Positions 16,532 to 26,027 of a stretch of 64,000 nt of DNA are shown in pieces (the first letter of the stretch is position 1; each line of letters starts with the position of its first letter). The translations under genes were made by a program, and so were the position numbers. The DNA is from Limibacillus halophilus (lineage in GTDB: Bacteria > Pseudomonadota > Alphaproteobacteria > Kiloniellales > CECT-8803), in assembly GCF_014191775.1 (NCBI RefSeq), contig NZ_JACHXA010000003.1:62001-126000 (forward strand), given 5' to 3'. The notes beneath the pieces are model-generated. The model made no database searches. It had not been told where the DNA came from and saw only the letters and a list, made by a program, of their open reading frames with translations.

Positions 16532-17245
16532 TCAAGCCTCTGCCGGGAAACAGTCCGACAAGGAACGCTTCTGCTGCCCATCGGCGTTAAAATTTCCGGG
16601 CGACAGCCAGCTCTCGAAACCCCGTTTCAGGCGGGGCCATTCGCTGTCGAGGATAGCGTACCAAGCCGTGTCTCGGTTTCGCTGCTTGTAGATCGTTGCC
16701 TGCCTGAAAACACCCTCGAACCGGAAGCCCAAACGCTCGGCCGCACGCCTTGAGCCCTTATTCAGTGAATCACATTTCCACTCGTATCGGCGGTAACCCA
16801 GCTCATCGAAAACGCGGGCCATCATAAGGTACATGGCCTCAGTCGCCGCGGCGCGGCGCTGCAAACGGGGTGAGAAGTTGATGTGCCCAACCTCTATGAC
16901 ACCGACCGCCGGGGTGATTCTCAGGTAACTGGCAACCCCGATTGGCTTGCCGTCGGCCGCGTCTATAATCGTATGGAATAATGGGTCCTCGCCCGATGCG
17001 TCACTTTCAATCCAGGCGCGAAACTCGGATAAGCTCGCGAACGGTCCGTAAGGAAGGTAGGTCCAAATACGGTTTTCCTTGTCCTCACAAAACGCATCAT
17101 AGAGCCCGGCGGCGTGACGGCCCGCGGACAGGCGTTCCAGTTTGCAGAATCGGCCGTCCATAGTGGCCTCGCCGGGCGGCGCGGCTCTGGGCTTCCAACC
17201 CGACAGGGCCTCTCCGATCTCCTGACCCAGTTCATTTCGTGGCAT
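16532..17245 (-). CDS. GNAT acetyltransferase of the RimJ/RimL type
   Basis: Acetyl-CoA-dependent N-acetyltransferase of about 237 residues. The GNAT core is seen in GVIEVGHINFSP, then a short acetyl-CoA loop RLQRRAAATEAM, and the C-terminal half motif KCDSLNKGSRRAAERLGF, which is typical of RimJ/RimL-like enzymes acting on protein N-termini or small amines. ATG 17245 has GGAG seven bases upstream; ATG 17257 is possible. The substrate is unknown. Confidence 0.85.
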   Translation of the reverse strand: MPRNELGQEIGEALSGWKPRAAPPGEATMDGRFCKLERLSAGRHAAGLYDAFCEDKENRIWTYLPYGPFASLSEFRAWIESDASGEDPLFHTIIDAADGKPIGVASYLRITPAVGVIEVGHINFSPRLQRRAAATEAMYLMMARVFDELGYRRYEWKCDSLNKGSRRAAERLGFRFEGVFRQATIYKQRNRDTAWYAILDSEWPRLKRGFESWLSPGNFNADGQQKRSLSDCFPAEA

Positions 17246-17340
17246 TACCGTCTCCATGCTGCACTGCTGTGCAACTTGCCCCTTCGCGGGGCCCTGGGAA
17301 AAGAGCCAATCCGATAGAATTTATCGGGCCACTAACGCAC

Positions 17341-17595
17341 TCAATCTCGCGTTCGGAACCGCCAGATGAAGTAACCTGCAACACCGATTGCCAGGAGTTC
17401 GACCGCGACCAAGCCAAAATCCACACGGTGATTAGCCGGAATCTCGAACAGGAATGCATAGGTAACAGGTGCTTCCGGAACCATCCCCGAGTCCTGGACC
17501 AAGCGAACAGGTGGAAAGAGAATCGCCAGCACGCCAAAGACCGCGGACAAGCGTTCCACAGATTTTTTCCTAAGAATTGGGTCCTTCTTACGCAA
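17341..17595 (-). CDS. Small hypothetical membrane protein, 84 residues
   Basis: Two hydrophobic segments (LSAVFGVLAILFPPVRLV and FGLVAVELLAIGVAGYFIW), a basic N-terminus and a basic C-terminal tail. The start is TTG at 17595, supported by AGGAGA six bases upstream. It follows the SHMT-like gene by 42 bp on the same strand and may share its transcript. After its stop, GC-rich hairpins (17278-17292 and 17311-17327) separate it from the GNAT gene. Confidence 0.6.
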   Translation of the reverse strand: MRKKDPILRKKSVERLSAVFGVLAILFPPVRLVQDSGMVPEAPVTYAFLFEIPANHRVDFGLVAVELLAIGVAGYFIWRFRTRD

Positions 17596-17637
17596 TCCGG
17601 TTCTCCTGACTTGGCGGCATATTGAAACGCTCTTTCC

Positions 17638-18957
17638 TCAACGAATGTAGTGCAGGCTGGAAAAACGCCTACGGAACGCCATAGTTTGCTCGGCCAGCAC
17701 TTCGGGGTGATCACTGCGCAACGCCGCCGCCAGAAGTTTCGCCAGTTCCGGGGCGTCCTTTGGCGTCATGCCCCAACGAACCACTTCCGGCGTTCCGAAT
17801 CGCAGGCCATTCATGTCGCCAGGAACCGGCGCCAGGGGCAATCCTATACCGCAGGTCAGGAAGTTGGCCCGCCGCAAGTGTTTTGCCGCCGCCTGACCGC
17901 CACCGAAGGACGCTGCCTCCAACGCAAACTGATGCGATTCCGTCGCCCCTTTCTTGGCTGCAAATACCGGCAAACCCTCTGCAAGGCAGGATTGCGCAAG
18001 GGCTTGAGCCATGTCGCGCATGGCGGACGAGTAAGCTTTTCCATGGTCACGCCAGTCCAAGAGCGTGAATGCCAGCGCGGCAGACTTGGCCGCATCGAAA
18101 TTCGCGGTAAGACCGGGGAAAGCAATCGCATCCAGGCGTTGAGCCAGTTCAGCGTCGTTGGACACAATTAGGCCGCCGGCTGGACCACCAAGGCTTTTGT
18201 ATGTGCTCATGGTCATCAAGTGGGCGCCTTGGTGCAGAGGGTTCGGCCAAGCGCCTCCGGCGATCATCCCACAGAGATGTGCCGCATCGAAAAGCACGTA
18301 AGCCCCGACTTCATCGGCAATAGCCCGCACCTTGGCGACCGGATGCGGGAAAAGGTTGAGGCTAGCGCCTATGGTAATCAGCTTGGGCCGCAGCGCCAGC
18401 GCTTGGACCCTCAGCGCCGCGATATCCAAGCTGTAGCCATCCGCATCGACGGGGGCATTGTGAATGTCCAGCCCGTACAAACCAGCCGCACCGGCCTTTT
18501 GGTGAGTCACGTGCCCACCAATAGCGGGCGGCGGGACGATGATGCTATCACCGGGTTTTGTGGTCGCCATGAAAGCATAGAGATTGCCAAGTGCGCCGGA
18601 AGGCACACGAATTTCGGCGTAAGGTGCCTGAAAAATCTCGGCCGCAAGTGCTGCGGCTATCACCTCGATCTTTTCGATAGCCTCCAAGCCCATTTCATAC
18701 TTGTCGCCCGGATAGCCTAAAGATGGGCGTGAGCCGAGTCCCTCCGCCAGCACAGCTTCGGCTCTTGGATTCATCACGTTCGTTGCCGGATTTAGATTGA
18801 TGCACTCGGCTTCATGGATACGCCTGTTCTCCACGATCAAGCTATCCAGTCGCGCTGCCAGTGCGTCGCTTTGCTCCGCAGCCGTTTGGCTAGCGATATC
18901 GGCAATGTAGTCCTCACAGGCTTGCGGCACCCAAGCCCGCCGCGCCAGTTCCGTCAT
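17638..18957 (-). CDS. Serine hydroxymethyltransferase-like PLP enzyme
   Basis: A 439-residue fold-type I PLP enzyme. D224 and H227 in LFDAAHLCG bind the cofactor, and K254 in STYKSLGGPAGG is the Schiff-base lysine. Canonical SHMT has THKTLRGPR at this point, so this is a divergent member, possibly acting on alpha-substituted serines. Folate use cannot be judged. I place the start at ATG 18957, eight bases after AGGAG; the longer frame upstream (to 19098) crosses the divergent promoter region and has an odd composition. Divergent from the TauE-like gene. Confidence 0.8.
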   Translation of the reverse strand: MTELARRAWVPQACEDYIADIASQTAAEQSDALAARLDSLIVENRRIHEAECINLNPATNVMNPRAEAVLAEGLGSRPSLGYPGDKYEMGLEAIEKIEVIAAALAAEIFQAPYAEIRVPSGALGNLYAFMATTKPGDSIIVPPPAIGGHVTHQKAGAAGLYGLDIHNAPVDADGYSLDIAALRVQALALRPKLITIGASLNLFPHPVAKVRAIADEVGAYVLFDAAHLCGMIAGGAWPNPLHQGAHLMTMSTYKSLGGPAGGLIVSNDAELAQRLDAIAFPGLTANFDAAKSAALAFTLLDWRDHGKAYSSAMRDMAQALAQSCLAEGLPVFAAKKGATESHQFALEAASFGGGQAAAKHLRRANFLTCGIGLPLAPVPGDMNGLRFGTPEVVRWGMTPKDAPELAKLLAAALRSDHPEVLAEQTMAFRRRFSSLHYIR

Positions 18958-19154
18958 GTCTTCGCTCCTGTTCGAAAGCAACGTTTCATTCACCGTCCGG
19001 CAAAGGGTCGATGAATAAGGAATCAAAATCTCAACTTCCGGCAGCGCCCCTTGCAAAGGAGCATTGCAACAAAGGCACCTGTTTTGCAAATGCTCCATCG
19101 CCCATAGTGGTTGGGATCAAGGATTCGGAAACCCAATGTTCGGTAGGGCCAACA

Positions 19155-19892
19155 ATGGAATTTGAGAATTTTCTCATCATTACCGTGATCTTCCTGCTCG
19201 CTGGGCTTGTCAAAGGGGTCGTTGGCCTTGGTTTGCCTACCGTTTCCATCGCTGCCTTGACAGCGACGCTGGGCTTGCCGACCGCAATGGCTGTCGTACT
19301 TCTCCCCTCTTTCATAACCAACCTCTGGCAAGCTGTGGCAGGAGGAGCGCTGCGGGAAGTGCTTAAGCGACTTTGGCCTTTGTTTCTGGCCGTCGTGTTA
19401 ACGACCTGGCTGGGCGTCAGTGTGCTTGCGGTCAGCGATGAGGCGATCCTCTCGGCGCTGCTGGCCTTGATCGTCATCCTCTATTCCGCCACGAGCCTCA
19501 TGGGCTTACAGGCACCAAGGCCCGGCGGGGCGGAGGGTTGGTTGTCACCGCTGGTCGGTTGTATCAACGGCATTCTTACCGGCTTGACCGGGTCCTTCAT
19601 ATTTCCAGGTGTTCTATACTTGCAGGCGCTCGGCTTGCCGCGCGACATTTTGGTCCAGGCCATGGGCATGCTGTTTCTGGTATCGACTCTTGCCTTGGCC
19701 GGCTCACTCGGCGGTCATGGATTGATGACGCAGGAGCTGGGCTTGCAATCCTTGTGGAGTGTCGTTCCTGCACTCGTTGGCATGGTCGGCGGACAAAAGC
19801 TCCGTAAGCGCTTGTCCGAAACCCACTTCCGCAAAATCCTGTTCTGGGCCCTGCTGCTACTGGGCGGGTACATTCTTTACCGCTCCTTATAA
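19155..19892 (+). CDS. TauE/SafE family permease
   Basis: A 246-residue inner-membrane protein with about eight hydrophobic segments. GLVKGVVGLGLPTVS in the first helix and GCINGILTGLTGSFIFPGVLYLQALGL in the middle are the two family repeats. Members export sulfite or organosulfonates, and some move other small anions. ATG 19155 fits the family start; the frame is open to 19011, but that part is not membrane-like. It sits 74 bp upstream of nitrile hydratase alpha on the same strand, so it may serve that pathway. Confidence 0.8.
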   Translation: MEFENFLIITVIFLLAGLVKGVVGLGLPTVSIAALTATLGLPTAMAVVLLPSFITNLWQAVAGGALREVLKRLWPLFLAVVLTTWLGVSVLAVSDEAILSALLALIVILYSATSLMGLQAPRPGGAEGWLSPLVGCINGILTGLTGSFIFPGVLYLQALGLPRDILVQAMGMLFLVSTLALAGSLGGHGLMTQELGLQSLWSVVPALVGMVGGQKLRKRLSETHFRKILFWALLLLGGYILYRSL

Positions 19893-19966
19893 AGGATCGC
19901 CGCCGCTGACAGCGCGGCAATTTGGGATTAGGCTTTTCGGCAAACCTTGAGACAAAGAGGTCTTTT

Positions 19967-20653
19967 ATGGACGACCACAAAGAGCGGGAGCATAGCCACA
20001 GCGGACACGGGCACGGGCATGGGCATGGGCACGACGAGCATGATGCGCCTCATTCCCATTTGCCCTCGGACCCGGCGTTAAGAGTGAAGGCGCTGGAAAC
20101 GCTGCTCGTCGACAAGGGGCTTGTGGACCCGGCGGCGCTTGACGCCTTGATAGAGACTTACGAGCACAAGATCGGGCCAAGAAACGGCGCCAAGGTAGTG
20201 GCAAAAGCCTGGTGCGATCCAGACTTCAAGGCTTGGTTGCTGAGGGATGCAACCGCCGCCATCGCCAGCCTAGGCTTCACCGGCCGCCAGGGCGAGCATA
20301 TGGTGGCCGTGGAGAACAGCGCAGCGCTACACAACATGGTCGTCTGCACGCTCTGTTCCTGTTACCCCTGGTCGGTCTTGGGAATTCCGCCCGTCTGGTA
20401 CAAGTCCGAAGCTTACCGTTCACGCGCCGTGATCGATCCGCGCGGTGTGCTTAGTGAGTTTGGTGTTACCTTGCCGGAAACAGCCGCAGTGAAGGTCTGG
20501 GATTCAACGGCCGAGGTCCGTTATCTCGTGATCCCCCAACGCCCGGAGGGTACCGACGGTCTGAACGAGGAACAGTTGGCCGAACTCGTCACCCGTAACT
20601 CCATGATCGGTACGGAGCTATTGTCCGCTGATTCAGGAAGCGAGCAACCATGA
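19967..20653 (+). CDS. nthA: Cobalt-type nitrile hydratase, alpha subunit, with His-rich N-terminal extension
   Basis: Catalytic subunit of nitrile hydratase (nitrile + H2O to amide), cytoplasmic. The metal claw is VC127-TLC130-SC132; Thr at the second position marks the cobalt type (iron enzymes have Ser). Cys130 and Cys132 are the residues oxidised in known enzymes. [15 protein letters not shown] follows as usual. The first ~30 residues hold about ten histidines in a [12 protein letters not shown] pattern, which is unusual for an alpha subunit. ATG 19967 is preceded by AAAGAGG. The stop overlaps the beta start (ATGA). Confidence 0.95.
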   Translation: MDDHKEREHSHSGHGHGHGHGHDEHDAPHSHLPSDPALRVKALETLLVDKGLVDPAALDALIETYEHKIGPRNGAKVVAKAWCDPDFKAWLLRDATAAIASLGFTGRQGEHMVAVENSAALHNMVVCTLCSCYPWSVLGIPPVWYKSEAYRSRAVIDPRGVLSEFGVTLPETAAVKVWDSTAEVRYLVIPQRPEGTDGLNEEQLAELVTRNSMIGTELLSADSGSEQP

Positions 20654-21309
20654 ACAACATCCATGACATGGGCGGAATGCAGGGCTTCGGCGCCATCCCC
20701 ATTGAGGAGAATGAACCGGTTTTCCACAGTGAGTGGGAAGCAAAAGCCATGGCGATTACCGTCGCGATGGGTGCATGGGGGCGTTGGAACATCGACGCTT
20801 CGCGGCATGCCCGAGAGCGTCTGGCACCGCAGGAATACCTGAACCTAACCTACTACGAGCGCTGGATTGCAGCGCTTGCGGACCTGATGGTGGATCGAGG
20901 CTTGGTAACAGTCAGCGAGCTGCAAAGCGGCAAACCCGATGGCGGTGCGACGACCGCTCAACCGCCGTTGACCGCCGACAAGGTCGCGGCGGTGCTAGCC
21001 CGCGGTGGCCCGGTGCTTAGGGAAATCGACACAGCCCCCCGTTTCAAAATTGGCGATTCAGTCAGGACCGCAAGAGACAACCCGGACGGCCATACACGGC
21101 TGCCGCGCTATGCAAGAGGAAGACAGGGCGTCATTACGCTTCATCATGGCGCCCATGTGTTCCCGGACAGCAACGCCAAAGGGCTTGGCGAAGCGCCGCA
21201 GCATCTTTACGCCGTTACTTTCAATGCCACGGAGCTGTGGGGTCGGCATGCGAGCGCCAAGGATTCGGTGACCCTGGACGCATGGGAGAGCTATCTTGAG
21301 CCGGCCTGA
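20650..21309 (+). CDS. nthB: Nitrile hydratase, beta subunit
   Basis: Structural partner of the alpha subunit in the alpha-beta heterodimer. It begins with the family hallmark [16 protein letters not shown] and ends with the SH3-like part ([41 protein letters not shown]). At 219 residues the length is normal. Its start overlaps the alpha stop, which points to translational coupling and equal synthesis. Gene order alpha-beta-activator is that of many proteobacterial clusters. Confidence 0.95.
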   Translation: MNNIHDMGGMQGFGAIPIEENEPVFHSEWEAKAMAITVAMGAWGRWNIDASRHARERLAPQEYLNLTYYERWIAALADLMVDRGLVTVSELQSGKPDGGATTAQPPLTADKVAAVLARGGPVLREIDTAPRFKIGDSVRTARDNPDGHTRLPRYARGRQGVITLHHGAHVFPDSNAKGLGEAPQHLYAVTFNATELWGRHASAKDSVTLDAWESYLEPA

Positions 21310-21667
21310 GAGCCTAACCTCGTCTGACGTGCCATCCTTGCCTGACGTGCCTTCCTCGTCAGATATGCCAGTCTTTGTCGAACCCTGGCATGCGCAGGTT
21401 TTCGCACTCGCCGTCAGGCTTTCGGAGCAGGGGCATTTCACCTGGCCCGAATGGGCCGCAACTTTTAGTGAAGAACTTGCCCGGGCTTCTGCTGCCGGGG
21501 CTCCGAAAGACGGATCGGCCTATTACGACGTCTGGCTGACCGCGTTGGAAACGATGCTGCTGGATCGGAACCTGGCCACGCCCGAGCAACTGAGCGATCT
21601 CAAGCAAGCCTGGACCGATGCTTATCTCAGCACGCCTCACGGAGCGCCCGTGCATCTGAAGCGTTGA
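21296..21667 (+). CDS. Nitrile hydratase accessory protein (activator)
   Basis: A 123-residue homologue of the small activator encoded after beta in cobalt-type clusters, which inserts cobalt by swapping alpha subunits. FVEPWHAQVFALAVRLSEQG and FTWPEWAATFSEEL are typical. The start is TTG at 21296 inside the end of nthB, with GGGAGAG upstream; ATG 21366 lacks a site. Direct coupling with nthB fits its role in maturation. Confidence 0.88.
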   Translation: MSRPESLTSSDVPSLPDVPSSSDMPVFVEPWHAQVFALAVRLSEQGHFTWPEWAATFSEELARASAAGAPKDGSAYYDVWLTALETMLLDRNLATPEQLSDLKQAWTDAYLSTPHGAPVHLKR

Positions 21668-21683
21668 TTGCGCCGCCGCCGCT

Positions 21684-22919
21684 ATGCCTGTCACCCCTGC
21701 CCCGCATTTTCGCTTCCGGCCCCGGAAATTCGGGCAAAAAGCCATTTGGCAGTTGGCCTTTGCCGAGACGATTGTCTGGGCGGGGTTCTATTATCTTTTT
21801 CCAGCCCTGCTCCCCCGCTGGGAACAGGACTTTGGCTGGGCCAAGACCGATATCACCATCGCAATGACCCTGGCCCTGGTGGTCTCTGCCTTGGCAACAC
21901 CTTACGCCGGAAGTTTGATAGATAGGGGACACGGACGCACCCTGTTGGTCGGTTGCGCCGCCTTCGGCAGCCTACTTGTCGCCAGCCTGACTTTGGTTTC
22001 GACGCCGTTGCAGTTTTACGGCCTTTGGCTCTTGATCGGGCTCATGATGGGCGGGTCTCTTTACGACCCTTGCTTTAGTTTCCTGACCCGGACCTATGGC
22101 GGCGGCGCGCGCCAGGCCATTACCTTGGTTGCTCTAGTCGCGGGTTTCGCCGGGACTTTGTCGTTCTCGCTCTCGAATATTCTCGCCGAGCCATTTGGCT
22201 GGCGCGTCAGCGCACTGACCTTCGCTGTGTTGCTCCTCTTGGTTGCGGCCCCGCTGTTCTGGCTAGGCACTAGGCCCGGAAACACAAATTCCGAGGCAAC
22301 CGAAACAGAGACACCCGATAGCCAAAAGGCCGGGCGACGGATGGCCCGCAGCAAAGCCTTCCGCAATCCGGTTTTCTGGTTTCTTGCAACTGCTTTCTCT
22401 CTCATCTACCTGAACCACGGAATGATGATCACCCACTTCTTGCCAATGCTGGATGAACGCGGCGTATCGCTGGAGATCGCGGTTGTCGCTATATCATTCA
22501 TCGGTCCACTGCAGGTCGCCGGGCGCGTGGTCATGGTCATGGTGGAAAAGCGAGTTTCGACGCGGGCGATTTGCACCACAGCGTTTGCGTCGATGGTTTT
22601 GGCGTCCGCCGCCCTTTTTGCAGCCCATTGGAGCCTGCTGCTGTTACCTCTATTTGTTCTTTTTCAAGGTGCCAGTATCGGCGTTATGAGTATACTCCGA
22701 CCCGTTGTTACGGCGGAATATCTCGGTCGCGCGCACTTCGGTACCGTGTACGGTGTCCTTGCAATGCCGGTGACCGCAAGCTTCGCATTTGCACCTTGGC
22801 TAGGTGCCATCATCTGGACTTTCGGAGGATACGATAGCCTATTGTTCGCTACGGCGATCATGGCCTTGGCAGCACTTTTGTTCTTCGTCCTTGCAGCGAC
22901 CCACCGGCAGAGTGCATGA
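21684..22919 (+). CDS. MFS transporter
   Basis: A 411-residue inner-membrane transporter with 12 predicted helices in two halves split by a charged loop (TETETPDSQKAGRRM). AGSLIDRGHGRTLLVG is the loop 2-3 motif of the major facilitator superfamily. It starts 16 bp after the nitrile hydratase activator, so it is probably in the same transcript. It could move a nitrile, amide or acid, but that is inference from position only. No clear Shine-Dalgarno precedes the ATG. Confidence 0.88.
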   Translation: MPVTPAPHFRFRPRKFGQKAIWQLAFAETIVWAGFYYLFPALLPRWEQDFGWAKTDITIAMTLALVVSALATPYAGSLIDRGHGRTLLVGCAAFGSLLVASLTLVSTPLQFYGLWLLIGLMMGGSLYDPCFSFLTRTYGGGARQAITLVALVAGFAGTLSFSLSNILAEPFGWRVSALTFAVLLLLVAAPLFWLGTRPGNTNSEATETETPDSQKAGRRMARSKAFRNPVFWFLATAFSLIYLNHGMMITHFLPMLDERGVSLEIAVVAISFIGPLQVAGRVVMVMVEKRVSTRAICTTAFASMVLASAALFAAHWSLLLLPLFVLFQGASIGVMSILRPVVTAEYLGRAHFGTVYGVLAMPVTASFAFAPWLGAIIWTFGGYDSLLFATAIMALAALLFFVLAATHRQSA

Positions 22920-22927
22920 AGGCCACT

Positions 22928-24124
22928 ATGGAGCGATTCGATGCCATCGTACTTGGAGCGGGCGCGGCTGGGTTGATGTGCGCCATGACCGCGGCTCAGC
23001 GCGGCCGACGCGTGTTGCTACTGGAACGCGCGAACCAGGTTGGCAAGAAGATCCTGATTTCCGGTGGCGGTCGCTGCAACTTCACGAATTTGGATGTTCG
23101 CCCGGAACGTTTTCTTTCGGGTAATCCGCATTTCTGCAAATCCGCACTTAGCCGCTACCGACAACAAGACTTCATAGCTTTGGTCGAACAGCATGGCATT
23201 GCCTACCACGAGAAAACTCTTGGTCAGTTGTTTTGTGACGGCTCGGCACGTCAAATCGTCGATCTATTGCTGGCGGGTTGCGCCAAAGGTGGCGTGACCC
23301 TGCGCTTGAACCAAGACGTGCAGGAAATATCCAAGCCCGATGATTTTCATGTCGTCGTGAATGGAAGTCTCGCCGCAGCGCCGGCGCTGGTTGTTGCGAC
23401 CGGTGGCCCCTCGATCCCCAAAATGGGAGCAACCGGTTTTGCTTATCGTTTGGCGGAACAATTTGGTGTTTCCCTCGTGCCGCCGCGCCCGGCTTTAGTG
23501 CCTTTGACAGTTGAGAGCGCAGGCATTGGGTTAGAAGATCCCGGGTCACTGGCGGGACTGTCGCTGGACTGCGTGGCTCGGTTCGGGAAAGCCAAATTTC
23601 GTGAGGCCATGCTGTTCACCCATCGCGGCCTATCTGGACCTGCGATTCTCCAGATCTCATCTTATTGGCAGCCCGGCAATGAAATTCACCTTGATCTGCT
23701 GCCAGACATCGATGCGGCGGCCTACTTGAAAGCACGCAAGCAGGAACGGCCAAAAAGCGAAGCCCGTAGTGTATTATCCGAGATTTTCCCAAATCGCCTC
23801 GCTCAAACGATCGCGCTGCGTCATCTGCCCGAAGGCAGCCTTGCAAACCTGCCGGACCGTAGTTTGGAAAGCCTTGGCGCGCGCCTCAAGAACTGGCCCG
23901 TCCAACCCACCGGAAGCGAAGGTTACGCAAAAGCCGAAGTTACAGCCGGCGGCATCGACTGCAGGGAGCTCTCTTCAAAAACCTTCGAGACACGCAAGGT
24001 GCCAGGGCTCTATTTCATTGGCGAGGCATTGGACGTAACCGGCTGGCTAGGCGGCTACAATTTCCAGTGGGCTTGGTCCAGCGCGTGGTGTTGCGGCCAA
24101 GCGCTAACGACCCATGAAGGGTGA
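22928..24124 (+). CDS. HI0933/BaiN-family NAD(P)/FAD-dependent oxidoreductase
   Basis: Flavoprotein of ~398 residues. GAGAAGLMCAMTAAQRG is the N-terminal FAD dinucleotide loop. GKKILISGGGRCNFTN is the family signature. GEALDVTGWLGGYNFQWAWSSA is the C-terminal FAD-binding segment (given here as the region near positions 24,025-24,090). The reaction is unknown for most members. An in-frame ATG at 22916 overlaps the MFS stop (ATGA); I prefer 22928 because AAGG lies six bases upstream. Part of the operon starting at the TauE-like gene. Confidence 0.88.
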   Translation: MERFDAIVLGAGAAGLMCAMTAAQRGRRVLLLERANQVGKKILISGGGRCNFTNLDVRPERFLSGNPHFCKSALSRYRQQDFIALVEQHGIAYHEKTLGQLFCDGSARQIVDLLLAGCAKGGVTLRLNQDVQEISKPDDFHVVVNGSLAAAPALVVATGGPSIPKMGATGFAYRLAEQFGVSLVPPRPALVPLTVESAGIGLEDPGSLAGLSLDCVARFGKAKFREAMLFTHRGLSGPAILQISSYWQPGNEIHLDLLPDIDAAAYLKARKQERPKSEARSVLSEIFPNRLAQTIALRHLPEGSLANLPDRSLESLGARLKNWPVQPTGSEGYAKAEVTAGGIDCRELSSKTFETRKVPGLYFIGEALDVTGWLGGYNFQWAWSSAWCCGQALTTHEG

Positions 24125-24130
24125 CAATCG

Positions 24131-25012
24131 TTGGATCAGAAAAATTTACAGACAACACATGCGAAGGGGTTTGCGCTGACCCTTTTCGGCGTTCTCATCC
24201 TAACCCCCGATGCGTTGCTGATCCGCCTCATCGACATAGATCCCTTCTCCATGGTGGTCTGGCGTGGTTTCCTGATGTCCGGCACCCTGATGACTGTCTT
24301 CATCATTCACCGAAAGGGCCGTGTTCTAGCCGAATTCAGGGCTCTGGGCCGCTACGGCCTGGCTGTTGCGCTCTTTTATGCAGCGAATGCCTTCTGCTTC
24401 ATCTTAGCATTGCACCTGACGTCCGTGGCCAACACCTTGGTGATAATATCCGCAGACACGCTCCTGGCTGCGCTGCTGTCCATAATCTTTCTCCACGAAC
24501 GTGTCGCCACCCCAACTTGGTGCGCCATTCTCGCCGGCATTGCAGGTGTCGTCATCGTGGTTGGCGGCGGACTGGGCGACGGCACATTGCTAGGCGATTT
24601 CTTTGCGCTGATGACCGCCCTGCTGTTGGCTGGGACTTTCGTCCTAATCCGCATGCGCCCGGACCTCAACATGATTCCGGCGACAGCGCTGGGCGGATTC
24701 CTCGCCGCCATGGTGGCGTTACCCTTTGCTTCACCCTTTGCCGTAAACGGCACTCAGTTAGGAATGATCCTGGTATTGGGAATGTTTGTCCTGCCGGTTG
24801 CGTTTGGCCTTATCACGCTGGGGCCGCGCAGCATACCCGCACCGGAGGTTGCTCTGTTGCTATTGCTCGAAACCGTGCTCGGCCCCTTTTGGGTTTGGTG
24901 GGGCATTGGCGAAACGCCCCCGACCGCGACCTTCATCGGAGGCGCCGTGATTCTCTCAGCCGTCGGTCTGCACGCGCTTTGGCGGCTCAGAAAACGACCT
25001 GCAGGAATATGA
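24131..25012 (+). CDS. DMT-superfamily transporter (EamA domains)
   Basis: Ten-helix inner-membrane transporter of 293 residues with two EamA repeats. Proteins of this family export amino acids or other metabolites. The start is TTG at 24131, with AAGGGTG eight bases upstream, six bases after the flavoprotein stop. It is the last gene of the operon; its 3' end overlaps the convergent MAPEG gene by 26 bp. Confidence 0.85.
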   Translation: MDQKNLQTTHAKGFALTLFGVLILTPDALLIRLIDIDPFSMVVWRGFLMSGTLMTVFIIHRKGRVLAEFRALGRYGLAVALFYAANAFCFILALHLTSVANTLVIISADTLLAALLSIIFLHERVATPTWCAILAGIAGVVIVVGGGLGDGTLLGDFFALMTALLLAGTFVLIRMRPDLNMIPATALGGFLAAMVALPFASPFAVNGTQLGMILVLGMFVLPVAFGLITLGPRSIPAPEVALLLLLETVLGPFWVWWGIGETPPTATFIGGAVILSAVGLHALWRLRKRPAGI

Positions 25013-25376
25013 CCAACAATGCCACGCAACCAACCGCAAAGCTTATCGTGCGGGTAAAGGGGATGTTCGACACATAGGCCGGGTAATGGGCCAGCCGAGC
25101 CAGGAAATACACCACCGAGGCCGCCGCCGTGGTTTCATCCGCCGTTCCACTGACATGCGCGATTAGAACCAAGGTGGCAAAGGGCGCCAAGTTCTCAATG
25201 GCATTGTAGTGGGCTTTTTTGGCCCGTGCCGCCCAATCAGGAAGCGGTGTTCCATCTGCTGTATAGGTCAAGGCTGGCAGCAGTCCGACGTTAACAATGT
25301 GGGCTAGAATGTAGGGAAGCCATAAAAGCGCCGTTAGCCCAGCCACCAGAGCCAACATAATCAGATCGGTTGTCAT
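24987..25376 (-). CDS. MAPEG family membrane protein
   Basis: A 129-residue four-helix inner-membrane protein of the MAPEG group (membrane-associated eicosanoid/glutathione proteins). AKKAHYNAIENLAPFATLVLIAH is the region corresponding to the conserved ERxxxNxxE-like motif, and YFLARLAHYPAYVSNIPFTRT follows. Bacterial members are mostly uncharacterised. GGGGAGA lies seven bases before the ATG. A second, longer MAPEG protein lies at 47,877. Confidence 0.8.
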   Translation of the reverse strand: MTTDLIMLALVAGLTALLWLPYILAHIVNVGLLPALTYTADGTPLPDWAARAKKAHYNAIENLAPFATLVLIAHVSGTADETTAAASVVYFLARLAHYPAYVSNIPFTRTISFAVGCVALLVIFLQVVF

Positions 25377-25465
25377 CTCCCTTCTCCCCAGAAAGAATAC
25401 TTTAGCGCTACCAGCATTTCACAGGACTAAGACCCTGTAAATCCAGGCTCTGATACGCCGTCCAA

Positions 25466-25969
25466 TCAATGTAGGGTCAAATTCAAGGACGAGCCCTTGC
25501 TGGAATTTGGAACGCCCAAGTCACCTCCAAGACCTTCTCCAACCTCACTTGAAACGGCTGACGCAATTTCGGCCCCCAAGCGCAGCGTTTCATCCATCGC
25601 ACCGGCCTCCACGATTCCGGAAACCGCAGACAGCAGCGCTGCGCTACGGGGCCGCAGCATAATATCGATCAGCAGACGTTCGTCGCTCGTGACCCGCCCG
25701 CAGCACGGTCTATTGAACGCCAAGGTACGGCGGGCATCGACCGCTATCGCCCTGACGAACGATTCCATACCGGAAAGAACTCGGCGCGCGGCCGATGCCG
25801 AAACCTGCCGGCAGAGCAACTCCCATGCCGCTCGCCAGTAATGCGGATTCCTCGTCTCCCAACCGGTCAACCAGCGACGGAGGACATCCAGCAGCAATTG
25901 CTCTCTTTCGGTTAGCAAGGCGTAACTATCGCTTTCATCGTTAACTCGACGCAGTCCCTTGGGCACCAC
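25466..25969 (-). CDS. Hypothetical protein downstream of a Fur-like operator
   Basis: About 167 residues, mostly helical, with no signal or membrane segment. A CC pair (NRPCCGRVTSDERLL) sits in the middle. The rest is Ala/Leu-rich. I do not recognise a family. GTG at 25969 (or 25966) is favoured because AAGGGAG lies five to eight bases upstream; a GTG at 26008 has no site. A perfect 19-bp iron-box-like palindrome ends 59 bp upstream and overlaps a likely promoter, so iron control is suspected. Confidence 0.6.
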   Translation of the reverse strand: MVPKGLRRVNDESDSYALLTEREQLLLDVLRRWLTGWETRNPHYWRAAWELLCRQVSASAARRVLSGMESFVRAIAVDARRTLAFNRPCCGRVTSDERLLIDIMLRPRSAALLSAVSGIVEAGAMDETLRLGAEIASAVSSEVGEGLGGDLGVPNSSKGSSLNLTLH

Positions 25970-26027
25970 ACACGCTCCCTTCTTGTGTTCGTTGTTCCTA
26001 GCGGTCACGGGATCAATAGCTATCCTA

